From: Spirochaetales bacterium
GTDB taxonomy: Bacteria; Spirochaetota; Spirochaetia; DSM-2461
Direction: 5' to 3'
NCBI GenBank assembly: GCA_022360655.1
Contig: JAKSCK010000237.1
Location: 1 to 64,000 of the forward strand
Length of the DNA: 64,000 bases
Position numbers and translations under genes: made by a program. Below the pieces are notes generated by a model. It made no database searches. It worked only from the letters and a program-made list of their open reading frames with translations, and was not told the DNA's origin. Of the stretch, positions 1 through 9,700 are shown piece after piece. Each line of letters opens with the position of its first letter. Position 1 is the stretch's first letter.

Positions 1-112
1 CGCGTGGTCTCTTTCTTCCCTTCCCTGTTCTCTTGCAAAGAACCTCTCGAATGGCCATCTCGTGGGCCGTTCGTTCGGTGCGCTTCGTCGTTGTTGCCGA
101 AGCACGAGGGGG

Positions 113-141
113 AATCTACACGTCTGAGAGATTTACGTCAA
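113..141 (-). promoter_or_regulatory. Leftward sigma70-type promoter
   Basis: On the minus strand TTGACG is followed by a 17-bp spacer and TAGATT. The transcript would start near position 106 and run off the left edge of the window. Its first 50 nt can fold: CTCGTG pairs with CACGAG around an inner CTTCG/CGAAG stem. The gene it serves is outside the window, so its identity is unknown. Confidence 0.5.
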
Positions 142-206
142 TAGTTTTTTTCATAAAATCATTGTTCATTCAAAAATCCTTCTCTAGAGGCGTTTTAAAG
201 CACTTA

Positions 207-240
207 GGAGCAAAAAAGATTTCACAATCTTTTTTGCTCC
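207..240. repeat. Perfect 15-bp inverted repeat, 4-nt loop
   Basis: GGAGCAAAAAAGATT is followed by a TCAC loop and its exact reverse complement. The internal A6/T6 run makes it resemble a bidirectional terminator. It lacks a T-tract outside the stem on either strand, so a protein-binding or structural role is also possible. Confidence 0.55.
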
Positions 241-454
241 CCACCCCGGTGCATCCAAGGAGCAGTCGCGACGGGAAGCTCCGGGGTCGATTTGAACAAA
301 GAAGCGGAATCAAATGAATATAATGAAATGAGATGACGGACAAAATGGCTGTGCTATCTACCGTTGAAAAGGAAATGTGGGGCAATTTACTGCGATTTCA
401 CTATAGGTATCAGTGGTGCATCTCCGATATAAGGAATGAATCACAATCATTAGG

Positions 455-2047
455 ATGGTTATGGGGCTTCTGAGAACGACGGAATCCGTCTATAGGGAAA
501 CCAACGCAAAAAATCTATGGGATGAATTATCCAAGGCCCGTTTGGATTTAGTTGAAGAGAGACGGATCAACCACTCTCTACGAAAACAAGTGAATGGCCT
601 GCTCCACTACATCAATGAGCAGAATCAGCTCAATGAAGATTTGCGCATGCGAATTTCCTTGAATCCAAAGACGGGTCTTCCAAATCACACTCAGCTTGAT
701 GTGGACCTTCAAGAATACTTTGAGCAGCTCACCCATGATTCCAAGGCTCCATCAGGGGCCGTCATCCTGATCAAACTTGATGAGAACTATGACATCATCA
801 CAAAAACACTGAAACCATCGGTGAGTGAATGGGTTCTGTATCAAATCAGCACGCGACTCCAAGAGTTGGCCACAGAGATGACACCGCTTTTTCATACCCG
901 AGATGATGAATTCATTCTGGTTGTCCCTGGAGCCGGAGAACCAGAGAAACTGCAGGGACTATTGGATGATATATGCCGCATCATCTCTCATCCCCATATT
1001 TTTTCGGGTTACCACATCACAATCAATTGTCTTGTTGGTGTGGCCTTCTACCCAATGAATGGATCAACAAAAAGCACTCTCCTGAATAATGCCGATATTG
1101 CTTTGAATCATGCCAAAGCAACTGGAAAGGGCCATGTGTTCTACACGGAAAAAATGCGCGAGGATGTGGTGGAAAAGATGCACATCCAGAACAGCATCAT
1201 CCGAGCTCTAGAAGAACAACCATTAAAGGAGATTGGTCAGCAGTTTTACATCAACCTCCAACCCATAGTAACTGTGAACGCGTTGGTTGATGGGCTACCT
1301 GAGATTGATCGGGTTGATGCAGAAGCCTTGATTCGCTGGAAACATCCTGAAAATGGAAACATCAGTCCTGAGGACTTTATTCCCATTGCGGAAGAAACGG
1401 GGCTCATCATCATTATAGGGAAGTGGGTTCTCTACAATGCCACCGCCCAAATTGAATCGTGGCAGAATACACATCACCTGGACTCACGTCTTGCCATTAA
1501 TGTGTCCCCTCGACAGTTTAAGAACGATGAGCTTTTGGATTCGGTGCGCCGAATCATTGGTTTTCGCAACATCAACCCAGAATGCCTTCAGGTAGAAATC
1601 ACGGAAAACAGTTTTCTTGAAGATCCAGCAGAAGCGGTTCGAAAAATCTTTAAATTGAAAGACTTGGGCATCAGCATTGCCATTGATGATTTTGGTACAG
1701 GGTTTTCTTCCGTAAATTACCTTCGGAAACTCCCAGTGGATGTGGTAAAAATTGATCGTAGCTTTATCACAGACATTGCCACAAACACCCAAGACCGCAA
1801 TTTGGTGAAAGCCATGGTGGCCATGATACAAGAACTGGGATTATCCAGCGTGGTGGAGGGTGTGGAAAATCTTGATCAATTAAAGATTCTCATGGACATG
1901 GGTCTTCAACGATTTCAGGGCTACTACTTTTCCAAACCACTGATGCCAGCTGATTATCTGAGCTACCACAGAAGAAACTGTCCCAAACCATCAGTCATCG
2001 GAAGCGAACAATCTCAGGATTATCAAAAAATACCTGTGCAGGTTTAA
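455..2047 (+). CDS. Degenerate-GGDEF plus EAL-domain c-di-GMP phosphodiesterase
   Basis: This 530-aa cytoplasmic protein probably hydrolyses cyclic di-GMP. Residues about 15-60 look like a coiled coil. They are followed by a degenerate GGDEF domain in which the signature reads RDDEF (about residue 149), so cyclase activity is unlikely and the domain may be regulatory. The EAL domain starts near residue 270 and keeps the EAL motif in AEALIRW, plus EITEN, IDDFGTGFSS, KIDRSF, VVEGVEN and QGYYFSKP, the usual metal- and substrate-binding positions, so it should be active. There is no membrane segment. ATGs at 455 and 461 are both possible; AGGA overlaps the first. It stands alone, convergent with the hydrogenase cluster. 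The functional class is near certain; in vivo direction of activity is inference. Confidence 0.88.
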   Translation: MVMGLLRTTESVYRETNAKNLWDELSKARLDLVEERRINHSLRKQVNGLLHYINEQNQLNEDLRMRISLNPKTGLPNHTQLDVDLQEYFEQLTHDSKAPSGAVILIKLDENYDIITKTLKPSVSEWVLYQISTRLQELATEMTPLFHTRDDEFILVVPGAGEPEKLQGLLDDICRIISHPHIFSGYHITINCLVGVAFYPMNGSTKSTLLNNADIALNHAKATGKGHVFYTEKMREDVVEKMHIQNSIIRALEEQPLKEIGQQFYINLQPIVTVNALVDGLPEIDRVDAEALIRWKHPENGNISPEDFIPIAEETGLIIIIGKWVLYNATAQIESWQNTHHLDSRLAINVSPRQFKNDELLDSVRRIIGFRNINPECLQVEITENSFLEDPAEAVRKIFKLKDLGISIAIDDFGTGFSSVNYLRKLPVDVVKIDRSFITDIATNTQDRNLVKAMVAMIQELGLSSVVEGVENLDQLKILMDMGLQRFQGYYFSKPLMPADYLSYHRRNCPKPSVIGSEQSQDYQKIPVQV

Positions 2048-2075
2048 ACCTGAAAGCCCACTCTGAAATTTTTGT

Positions 2076-2447
2076 TCATGGTTCTTTTCGAACCGTGGCA
2101 CGGCAGGAGACTCCACCGTCTTCATCTTCTAAAAACCGGATTTCCCCTTCCACCCTTTTTCGATAATGCGCAAAAACCCAATTTGCCACAGCATCATTGA
2201 GCTCATCTTCTCCTAAATCCAGTTCTTCTAGGGGGTAACCAGCATAGCCATCCAGTCCCTTTTGAGGCCGAAATGCCCAAAGGGCAAAAACACCGGCCCA
2301 CAATGTGAGAACACCGGCAACAATAAGAATCTCAACAAGAGGGGCTAAAGAGGTTTTTCCTGTCCATTGAACAAGAGCAAATATAAAACCAAAACTGGCA
2401 ATAAAAATACTGAAGAGGGCAACAGGCTTCTTCCAGTTGATCTTCAT
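2076..2447 (-). CDS. Small two-helix membrane protein, unknown function
   Basis: A 123-aa protein follows the hydrogenase-like gene on the same strand, 34 nt downstream, and so probably shares its transcript. The ORF track starts it 27 codons earlier, inside the upstream gene. The ATG at 2447 (MKINWKKP) is preferred because CGGAGTG lies just upstream. Two hydrophobic segments (about residues 8-27 and 34-53) are followed by an acidic cytoplasmic tail with ELDLGEDELNDAV. I do not recognise the family. By context it may anchor or assist the redox protein encoded upstream, which is inference only. Confidence 0.6.
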   Translation of the reverse strand: MKINWKKPVALFSIFIASFGFIFALVQWTGKTSLAPLVEILIVAGVLTLWAGVFALWAFRPQKGLDGYAGYPLEELDLGEDELNDAVANWVFAHYRKRVEGEIRFLEDEDGGVSCRATVRKEP

Positions 2448-2481
2448 GAACACACTCCGATGCGTTATCAATGCACTTCTA

Positions 2482-3822
2482 CTATTCGTGCTTATCGAGT
2501 CCAGGAGGCATAATCTCCTCCAACTCAAGCATTTCTTTAGTCAAATCTCGAATTCGTGAACGCAAGAGAAAGACACAATCTGTTTTCCGAGCATAACCAC
2601 GAACAACATCTTCAGCCAGGGCTTTGCAAGATGGAGCCCCGCAAGAACCACAATCCAGGCCAGGGAGTTCTTCTGCAATTCTATCCATTTGGGCCATTTT
2701 GGCCATGGCTGTTTCTAAATCATCATCAAGAGAAAAAACTGGCATGGGGGGAATGTTCAAGGGAAGGCCCAAATCCACATCCCCGGTGTTGATATCATGG
2801 TTCCATTCGGAATTGAGGGATTCTGATGGAAGGGGATTCTCTTCAATGCGGTCCATTTCTTCGATTGATCGAATCCGCGCTCGAGCAAGATAGGGATTGG
2901 TAACTGTGAGTGGCCCCCCCACACAGCCTCCAGGACAGGCCATCAATTCGAGGAAGGCAATGTCCTCCAACCGATCATCTTCGAGAGCTTCCAGAACCTC
3001 TAAAACCGCATCAATGCCATCCGCGGCTAAGGTTTCTCCCAATCCAGCTCCTTCGGCTTCACCTTCCGCACGAGCCCAAGAAACCCCCCGGAACCCTGCT
3101 TCTGAACGATGTGGAACTTCGGCCTCTTCTCGAGAAATGGCAGAAACCTCTTCTTGAAGGGGTCGCCAAATCTCATTGAAACCAATCACACCATCCACTG
3201 CCGAATCTTCATCTCCAAGAGGATCTCGGGTGGCCGTCACCTTTGCGGCACAGGGTGAAATAAAGAAAATTCCCAGTTTCCGGCCTTCATTCTTATAGCG
3301 CTCACGTGCAAGTCGTGCCGCAATTTCCATAGGTGAACGGATGGGAATCACCCGATCCAACAAATCTGGAAATCGGTTTCGAATCAAACGAACAACAGCT
3401 GGACATGAGGAGGAAATGAGAGACCCTTCCCCAGCATGGGCCTCCCGGTAGGCACGAGTGGCCCGACTCACCGCTTCCGCCGCAAAAGCCACTTCCAAAC
3501 AGGCATCAAAACCCAGTCGAATCAAGGCTTCCAAAACATGATCTGGTGCAGTACCGCGGGGGAATTGGCCATAGAGTGCCGGTGCAGGAAGAGCCACCGT
3601 GAAATCATACTCTTCAAAACAGGGTAAACCATCGGAATGAGCCCGCTTTGCCCGAAAGGGACAACGACGAATGCATGCACCACAGTCCACACAACGCTCT
3701 TCTATAATGTAGGCCTTGCCTTTTTTGACACGAATGGCTTCTGTTGGGCAGGCCTTGAGACAGTTCGTGCAACCACGACAGAGAGATTCTTCAAGTCGCA
3801 CGGAATGAAAACGACTCAGCAT
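2482..3822 (-). CDS. Sensory-type [FeFe]-hydrogenase-like iron-sulfur protein
   Basis: A predicted cytoplasmic redox protein of 446 aa. Two CxxCxxCxxxC [4Fe-4S] motifs (CRGCTNCLKACP, CVDCGACIRRCP) occupy the first 55 residues. A hydrogenase large-subunit domain follows, and a CGSCGAPSC iron-sulfur motif lies near the C terminus. The H-cluster loops are recognisable as SSSCPAV, SPCAAK and MACPGGCVGG, so all four cluster cysteines are kept. The proton-relay cysteine of the usual TSCCP loop is serine, as in sensory rather than catalytic hydrogenases. The ORF can extend to 3885, but MLSRFHSVRL at 3822 has GGGGGA upstream and matches the usual family start. It lies downstream of an RsbW-like ATPase gene, a pairing that suggests redox or H2 sensing. 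H2 turnover cannot be judged from sequence. Confidence 0.8.
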   Translation of the reverse strand: MLSRFHSVRLEESLCRGCTNCLKACPTEAIRVKKGKAYIIEERCVDCGACIRRCPFRAKRAHSDGLPCFEEYDFTVALPAPALYGQFPRGTAPDHVLEALIRLGFDACLEVAFAAEAVSRATRAYREAHAGEGSLISSSCPAVVRLIRNRFPDLLDRVIPIRSPMEIAARLARERYKNEGRKLGIFFISPCAAKVTATRDPLGDEDSAVDGVIGFNEIWRPLQEEVSAISREEAEVPHRSEAGFRGVSWARAEGEAEGAGLGETLAADGIDAVLEVLEALEDDRLEDIAFLELMACPGGCVGGPLTVTNPYLARARIRSIEEMDRIEENPLPSESLNSEWNHDINTGDVDLGLPLNIPPMPVFSLDDDLETAMAKMAQMDRIAEELPGLDCGSCGAPSCKALAEDVVRGYARKTDCVFLLRSRIRDLTKEMLELEEIMPPGLDKHE

Positions 3823-4238
3823 GGGGATTCCCCCATGATCATCAGAGAAAAAAATATTAAGAAGCTCATCATCATTTTTCACCATGCCTCAACGTTACAG
3901 GACCGTAGGGGCAAAACATGCACTGAGATTTAAACACTGCAGTGCTCATCTTTCTGCATAGAAGATTTGGGAGCCCATACCGGTGGAAACAATACCATGG
4001 TCCAAAATCGTACCAGAGTTCTGGAGCCATCAGTAGAAATTTCTTCATCCCAAAAGTCTTGGGCTTTCCCCCATCAAAATCCCAGAATTATTTATGGCAA
4101 ACATTTTTAATTATTTACATCAAAATATTTTACAAAAAAATAATTGCAATACCCTTCCATCATGAGTCATGAGACAGGAGAGTCAAACACAAAAAAAACA
4201 GATTTTTTCTCCCAAAGAGACGGCGTAAAGCCAAAAAA
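3823..4238. other. AT-rich gap between ATPase and hydrogenase-like genes
   Basis: About 400 bp with no credible ORF. At 4201-4240 GATTTTTT pairs with AAAAAATC around a small GGC/GCC hairpin, then T8 on the minus strand. This is a weak terminator candidate for the upstream ATPase gene, so the two genes may have separate transcripts. AT-rich sequence at 4080-4145 could hold the hydrogenase promoter, but no clear -35/-10 pair was found. Confidence 0.35.
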
Positions 4239-4664
4239 TCAGTCTTCTCTACCCCCAAGATGCTGGGACATACGCACGGTGGTTCCTTGCCCCGGAACAG
4301 ATTCAATACTCAGCTCATCCACATTCCGTCGGATATTGGGCAGGCCCATCCCTGCACCAAAACCCAATTCACGTGCAGCATCAGATGCCGTAGACCACCC
4401 TTCCGTCATGGCCAACTCAATATCCGCAATTCCTGGGCCCTGGTCATGAAATTCCATTTCAATGCAGTCTGGGCCTATATCCACCCGAGTCGTTCCGCCA
4501 CCACCATGAATCACCATATTGATTTCGGCTTCATACATGGCAATGGCCGTCCGCTTAATCAAGGGGCTGGGCAAACCCAGTTGCCGGAGTTTCTTTTTTA
4601 TGTCGCTGCTTGCAGCCCCCGCAGATCCATAATCGTCACCGCTGATGGCATAGGTATAAGTCAT
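4239..4664 (-). CDS. RsbW-like anti-sigma-factor-type ATP-binding protein
   Basis: A 141-aa single-domain GHKL ATPase. The N box is EAEINMVIHG, the G1 box DQGPGI and the G2 box GFGAGMGLPNIRR, in the order seen in RsbW/SpoIIAB-type serine kinases and anti-sigma factors. The ATG at 4664 is preferred over the GTG at 4670 because AAGGGG lies six bases upstream. Proteins of this type control a sigma factor or partner switch through an antagonist; no sigma factor or STAS protein is encoded in this window. Its neighbour downstream is the sensory hydrogenase-like gene, so it may relay a redox signal. That link is inferred from gene order. Confidence 0.78.
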   Translation of the reverse strand: MTYTYAISGDDYGSAGAASSDIKKKLRQLGLPSPLIKRTAIAMYEAEINMVIHGGGGTTRVDIGPDCIEMEFHDQGPGIADIELAMTEGWSTASDAARELGFGAGMGLPNIRRNVDELSIESVPGQGTTVRMSQHLGGRED

Positions 4665-4754
4665 GCACACCCCTTGTTTCTAACTGGCTTAGAAGCGAGT
4701 TAGAGCTCAAAAGAGAGCAATGCCGGCTAGTATAACGTCAGAATAGGTCATTGA

Positions 4755-4797
4755 CCACCATGAGGGGCGCGCTCTACCTTTATGGTGGAAATATTAT
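4755..4797 (+). promoter_or_regulatory. Inverted repeat and -10 candidate upstream of ilvC
   Basis: CCACCAT (4755-4761) and its exact complement ATGGTGG (4782-4788) flank 20 bp, and a TATTAT -10 candidate follows at 4792-4797. No good -35 lies at the right distance, so the element could be an activator site or a leader hairpin. The ilvC start codon is 20 bp downstream of the -10. Confidence 0.35.
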
Positions 4798-4816
4798 ACG
4801 CTTGGAGTGCACATAT

Positions 4817-6280
4817 ATGAATTACTTCAGTTCCTTGCCCTTCCGGGAACAGATTGGCCAGCTCGGAACCTGTCGTTTTATGAACGCAGACGAGTTCAAC
4901 GGGACCGACGCCCTCTCTGGCGCCCGGATCGTCATCCTTGGTTGCGGCGCCCAGGGACTGAATCAAGGTCTTAACCTCCGTGACTCAGGACTTGATGTGG
5001 CCTACGCCCTCCGCCCTGAAGCCATCGCTGAAAAACGCGCCTCTTTCACCAGCGCCAGTGAAAATGGCTTCACCGTTGGAACCTTTGAAGAGCTTCTTCC
5101 CACCGCTGATTTGGTGATGAACCTCACCCCCGATAAACAGCATACTAAGGTTGTGAGCAAGGCCATTCCTCTGATGAAGAAGGGTTCTGTTTTGGCCTAC
5201 TCCCATGGTTTCAACATAGTGGAAGAAGGTTTGCAGGTTCGCGAAGACATCACCGTCATCATGGTGGCTCCCAAGTCCCCAGGTTCCGAAGTTCGTGAAG
5301 AATATAAACGCGGATTTGGTGTTCCCACCCTCATCGCCGTTCACCCCGCCAACGACCCTGAAGGAAAGGGTTGGGATGTGGCCAAAGCCTATGCCGTTGG
5401 CCTGGGTTCCAACCGCGCTGGCGTGCTGGCCTCTTCCTTTGTTGCCGAGGTAAAATCCGACCTCATGGGAGAGCAAACCATTCTTTGTGGAATGCTCCAG
5501 GCCGGCAGCATCCTCTGTTATGACAAAATGATTGCCGATGGAGTGGATGAACGACGAGCCGCTTCCCTCATCCAGTTTGGTTGGGAAGGCATCACCGAAG
5601 CCCTCAAGCATGGCGGCATCACCCACATGATGGATCGTCTCTCCAACCCAGCCAAAATCCGGGCCGCAGCACTCGCAGAGCAGCTCAAGCCCATCATGAA
5701 GGATTTGTACTACAAGCACATGGATGACATCATCTCCGGTGAATTCTCCCGGGTCATGATGGAAGACTGGGCCGTTGGTGACAAAGACCTTCTCACTTGG
5801 CGGGAAGACACCGGGGCCACCGCCTTTGAAAAGGCCGCTCCCGCTGATCGCCTCCACTCCCAAGACTATTTTGATGAAGGTGTGGTCATGGTGGCCATGG
5901 TGAAAGCCGGTGTGGAACTGGCCTTTGAAGCCATGGTGGCTTCCGGCATCAAAGAAGAATCCGCCTACTACGAATCCCTCCATGAGCTTCCCCTCATTGC
6001 CAACCTCATCAGCCGCAAGAAGCTCTATGAGATGAATCGTGTCATTTCCGACACCGCAGAGTATGGTAACTACCTGTTCTCCCGCCCCTGCGTTCCTCTT
6101 TTGGCAGATTTCATGGCCGCGCTCAAACCTGGCGACCTTGGAAGCATCATCCCCGCCAACACTCCCATCAAAGATGAAGAGTTGATTGCCGTCAATGACG
6201 CCATTGCCAACCATCCCATTGAGACCGTCGGAAAAGTTCTGCGTTCCAAAATGAAAGGAAAGAAGGCCCTCGCCATCTAA
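4817..6280 (+). CDS. ilvC: Ketol-acid reductoisomerase, class II (long form)
   Basis: This enzyme isomerises and reduces acetolactate or acetohydroxybutyrate with NADPH and Mg2+, the second common step of valine, leucine and isoleucine synthesis. The 487-aa product matches the long enterobacterial form almost end to end (E. coli IlvC is 491 aa). It shows the [17 protein letters not shown] nucleotide-binding loop, [22 protein letters not shown] and two copies of the C-terminal knotted domain, including [17 protein letters not shown]. The ATG at 4817 has GGAG nine bases upstream; the ORF track start (4751) is 22 codons too early. It is monocistronic: a strong terminator follows, and no other ilv or leu gene is nearby. 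Confidence 0.96.
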   Translation: MNYFSSLPFREQIGQLGTCRFMNADEFNGTDALSGARIVILGCGAQGLNQGLNLRDSGLDVAYALRPEAIAEKRASFTSASENGFTVGTFEELLPTADLVMNLTPDKQHTKVVSKAIPLMKKGSVLAYSHGFNIVEEGLQVREDITVIMVAPKSPGSEVREEYKRGFGVPTLIAVHPANDPEGKGWDVAKAYAVGLGSNRAGVLASSFVAEVKSDLMGEQTILCGMLQAGSILCYDKMIADGVDERRAASLIQFGWEGITEALKHGGITHMMDRLSNPAKIRAAALAEQLKPIMKDLYYKHMDDIISGEFSRVMMEDWAVGDKDLLTWREDTGATAFEKAAPADRLHSQDYFDEGVVMVAMVKAGVELAFEAMVASGIKEESAYYESLHELPLIANLISRKKLYEMNRVISDTAEYGNYLFSRPCVPLLADFMAALKPGDLGSIIPANTPIKDEELIAVNDAIANHPIETVGKVLRSKMKGKKALAI

Positions 6281-6302
6281 ACCATTTCATCCATGAATCA
6301 CC

Positions 6303-6341
6303 AAGCCCTGGTTTTCTCAAGCCAGGGCTTTTTTCTTTTTT
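6303..6341 (+). terminator. ilvC terminator
   Basis: AAGCCCTGG and CCAGGGCTT form a nine-pair stem with a ten-base loop, followed by a T-rich run. An intergenic repeat copy starts in the last bases of the T-run. Confidence 0.9.
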
Positions 6342-6498
6342 GGGCGTCCCCAGGCCGCTCTGCGCCCTGGGCCGGGCTGCTCCGGGTTCCGCTCTCGCTT
6401 CATCCGCTCCTCGCCTCCGGCTCCTCCCGGACGCCTCCGGCGCCCTCCATATCCCTGACGCAGTCGAGAACCATGGCAACGCTTGCTCAAACATGGCC
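6340..6498 (+). repeat. GGGCG-hairpin intergenic repeat, copy A
   Basis: TTGGGCG is followed by a CCCAGG/CCTGGG hairpin, then CGGGCTGCTC, CGCTCTCGCTTCATCCG and TATCCCTGACGCAG. Similarity to the copy at 17533 runs on through GAGAACCATG and GCTTGCTCA. It starts directly after the ilvC terminator in the same orientation. It is GC-rich against an AT-richer background and has no convincing coding content. Confidence 0.8.
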
Positions 6499-6723
6499 CA
6501 ATTTTTCTTCTTGGTAATTTTATATTACAATATTGATAATGTTTTTTGCCTCTCATCCACTTCTGACAAAGTTCCTTCTCCAAAATTGTCCTCAAAACAG
6601 TTGTTCCTTTGTGTGAAGGAGAGAAGAAGGGTCATGTTTTTTTCACGAAGAACACAAGGAAGAAAAGGGTTCTAAACAATTACTGACTAAATTGGTTAGG
6701 AATAATTGAAAGGGAGATCTCAT

Positions 6724-9700
6724 ATGTGCATTAGGAACACGAAGAAAATTGGTTTTATTCTGATAGCATTCCTTTCTTTCCTACTCTTTTCATGCAATAT
6801 CAATCTTCCAACATTTCCAAAAGAGCATATTGATGCATCCCTCTCCGCCATCACCATCACAGCCGGAGGGGCTCCTCAAACTCTTGAACCCACATTCAAT
6901 CCCAACACCACAGAATATAGAGTCCGTGTTCCTCTCGGAACAACGTCCATCGTATTCACTGGTGTAACTTCCAGTCGAGTGGCAGAATTTGATGAAGATA
7001 ACTTCATTGGTTTTGCCGCTGATGGTACAACACGACTCACCCTGACTCAAAATGAAAACACTGTTCAAGTTGATGGCCTACAACGTGGCAATAACACGCT
7101 TTCCGTTAAAATCGTGGCCGAAGATGGAAGAACAGAAATCACCTATCAACTCACCATTGTTGTCACTCCAAGCCAATTAGCTTTGCGTTGGAATGATGAC
7201 CAAGCCGCAGTAACAGAAGAAGATACGGTGAATGGCCGTGCCATCACCTTCCGACTTGAGAACGTAGACCTGGCAACGGCTGGAATTACTGTGAATGTTC
7301 CTCTCATCATTGCAGACCCGGACAATCAAATTGAAACCAGTGCCACCACCTTCCTCACCTTCTCTTCCGGAGATCCCACTCCTGTGCTCACCATTACCGG
7401 TGAAGCGGATGATGATGGAAATACAGACAATGAAATGGCCACCATCTCCTTTGGAACGCCATCCATCACTGGCACGAATGCCACAAACTACACCTTCCCA
7501 GCCCCAACATCCAGCATACAAATCACCGTTGTGGATGATGATGCCATAACCGTCATTCCATCATTGAGTTCCACTTCCATAACAGAAGGCGGAACAACCA
7601 CTCTCAGCTTCACCCTGCAAAATCCTGATACGCGAACAGTGACCATTACACCCACAGCCACAGGACTCACATTTGCTCCAGCAACGATTGATTTAGACAG
7701 CACCACAAGTACAGGAACCATCACCGTTACATCAACAGAGAACACCACAGATGAACCTGACCAAAATATCAACATTGCTCTGGCATCGTCAGTCTCAGAA
7801 ATATCCGTCGCACCATCAAGTCTCACCCTGACAGTAGAAGACAATGATCTTCCAACACCAACGGGACTCCGAGCAGGAGAAGGAGATGCAGAGGTTGTCC
7901 TTTCTTGGAACCGTGTCCAAGGCGCATCTGAATACCAGATTTATCGTGCTTCAGGCGGAAATCCTGCAGCCCGGCTCACCACAACTCCAGCGGTTATAAC
8001 AACCACAACGTACACAGACACAACGGTCACAAATGGAACCACCTACACCTACACTGTACGAGCCCTTAGTTCAACAGAATCGAGTGATGACAGCACCTCC
8101 ATCACAGCCACTCCTGCTGCACCCCCTCCAGCCACGACTCTTGGACTAGCATGGACCGATGATGGAGCTGCCGTCACAGAAGAAGACACGACTAATGGCA
8201 GAACCATCACCTTTAACCTGACAGGTGCTGACCTTACAACGGCAGGAATTTCTGTGACCATTCCAGTCACAATCACCGATGCTGGAAACCAGATTGGTTC
8301 CGGATCGGTCACAAGCCTCAACTTCTCAGCAGCAACACCAACCCCATCCATCACCTTAACAGGGCGGGCAACAGATGATGGGAATACTGTGAATGAGCAA
8401 GTCAGCATTACCTTTGGAACACCCACCGTCACAGGTGCAAATGCGGCAAACTACACCTTCCCAGCGCCAACCCAAACCATTCAGTTCAATGTCATGGATG
8501 ATGATGCAACTGCTGTTGGGGCATCTCTCAGCCCCGTCACAGTAAGAGAAGGGGGAACATCCACCCTCACCCTTACTCTGCAAAATCCCGATGCAAGAAT
8601 CGTCACCATCACACCAACCGCAACTGGCGTGACATTTGCTCCAGCCACAGTGGACTTGGATAGTACAACCAGTAGTGCAACCATCACTGTGACAACAACG
8701 GATGATTCAAATGATGAAGCAGACAACAACGTCGCCATAGCCTTAGCATCTTCCATTCCAGCAATCACCGTTGTTCCTACAAGTGTGACTTTAACGGTTG
8801 AAGATGATGATTTACCTGTTCCAACTGGCGTCACTGCCGTTGCTGGAAATCAGCAAATCACACTTTCTTGGAGCAGTGTAACAGGAGCAACAGAATACCA
8901 GATATATCGTGCATCTGGAGGAAATCCTGCGGCTCGAGTCACCACCACTCCAGCAACATTAACCTCCACAACCTACATCGATACAGGCCTCACTAATGGC
9001 ACAGCCTACACCTATACTGTACGGGCCATCAGTGCAACAGAATCCAGTGTCGACAGCGCCACAGCTTCCGCCACCCCAGCACCCCCAGCCGCCACAGCCA
9101 TTACTCTGTCCTTCACAGATGATGGAGCGACGGTCACGGAACAAGACACCACAAATGGCAGAACCATCACCTTCCAACTGAATAATGTGAACCTTGCAAC
9201 GGCAAATATCAGTGTGAACCTCCCTGTTACCATTACCGATGCAGGGAATCAAATTGGAGGAGGGACCGTCACTTCTCTCAGCTTCAGCTCTGCCACTCCA
9301 ACACCTTCCATCACCCTCACCGGTCGTGCCACTGATGATGGAAATAGTGTGAATGAACAGGTCACCATAGGATTTGGAACTCCCACACTCACTGGAACAG
9401 ATGCCGCTTTGTATTCCTTCGCGGCTCCCACTCAAACCATTCAGTTCAATGTCATGGATGATGATGTGACCGCTGTTGGAGCATCACTCAGCCCCGTCAC
9501 AGTGATAGAAGGGGGAACCTCCACCCTCACCCTCACTCTACAGAATCCCGATACAAGAACCGTCACCATCACACCAACAGCAACTGGAGTCACATTTGCT
9601 CCAGCCACAGTGGACTTGGACAGTACAACCAGTACCGCAACCATCACGGTGACAGCAACAGACAACACAACGGATGAAGCCAACAGAAATGTCTCCATTG

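Larger units (their letters stand above)
1..454. other. Intergenic edge region, no complete gene
   Basis: No convincing coding region was found here. The two ORFs in the track (33-317 and 170-385) have no plausible protein character. The stretch contains a leftward promoter with a foldable leader (58-141) and a perfect 15-bp inverted repeat (207-240). A GC-rich block follows at about 246-290, with GGAGC/GCTCC and CCCCGG/CCGGGG pairings. A short peptide ORF on the minus strand (start near 161) overlaps the promoter and is not called. Confidence 0.5.
6281..6723. other. Intergenic region ilvC to lipoprotein array
   Basis: This stretch holds the ilvC terminator and repeat copy A, then about 225 bp of AT-rich sequence leading into the giant lipoprotein gene. 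GGGAGAT precedes its start. No clear sigma70 promoter could be fixed. ORFs listed here are products of the GC-rich repeat. Confidence 0.5.

Noticed and set aside
246-300. Possible tRNA or tmRNA end (GGGGTCGATTT)
   Set aside because: No acceptor stem, anticodon arm or CCA could be built around it.
4985-6214. 409-aa minus-strand ORF opposite ilvC
   Set aside because: It is antisense to a near full-length KARI match and rich in His/Gly from codon complement; not a gene.
6340-6675. ORFs in the repeat copy A region (111 aa plus, 100 aa and 92 aa minus)
   Set aside because: They arise from GC-rich repeat sequence with stop-poor frames; frames are not kept between repeat copies.
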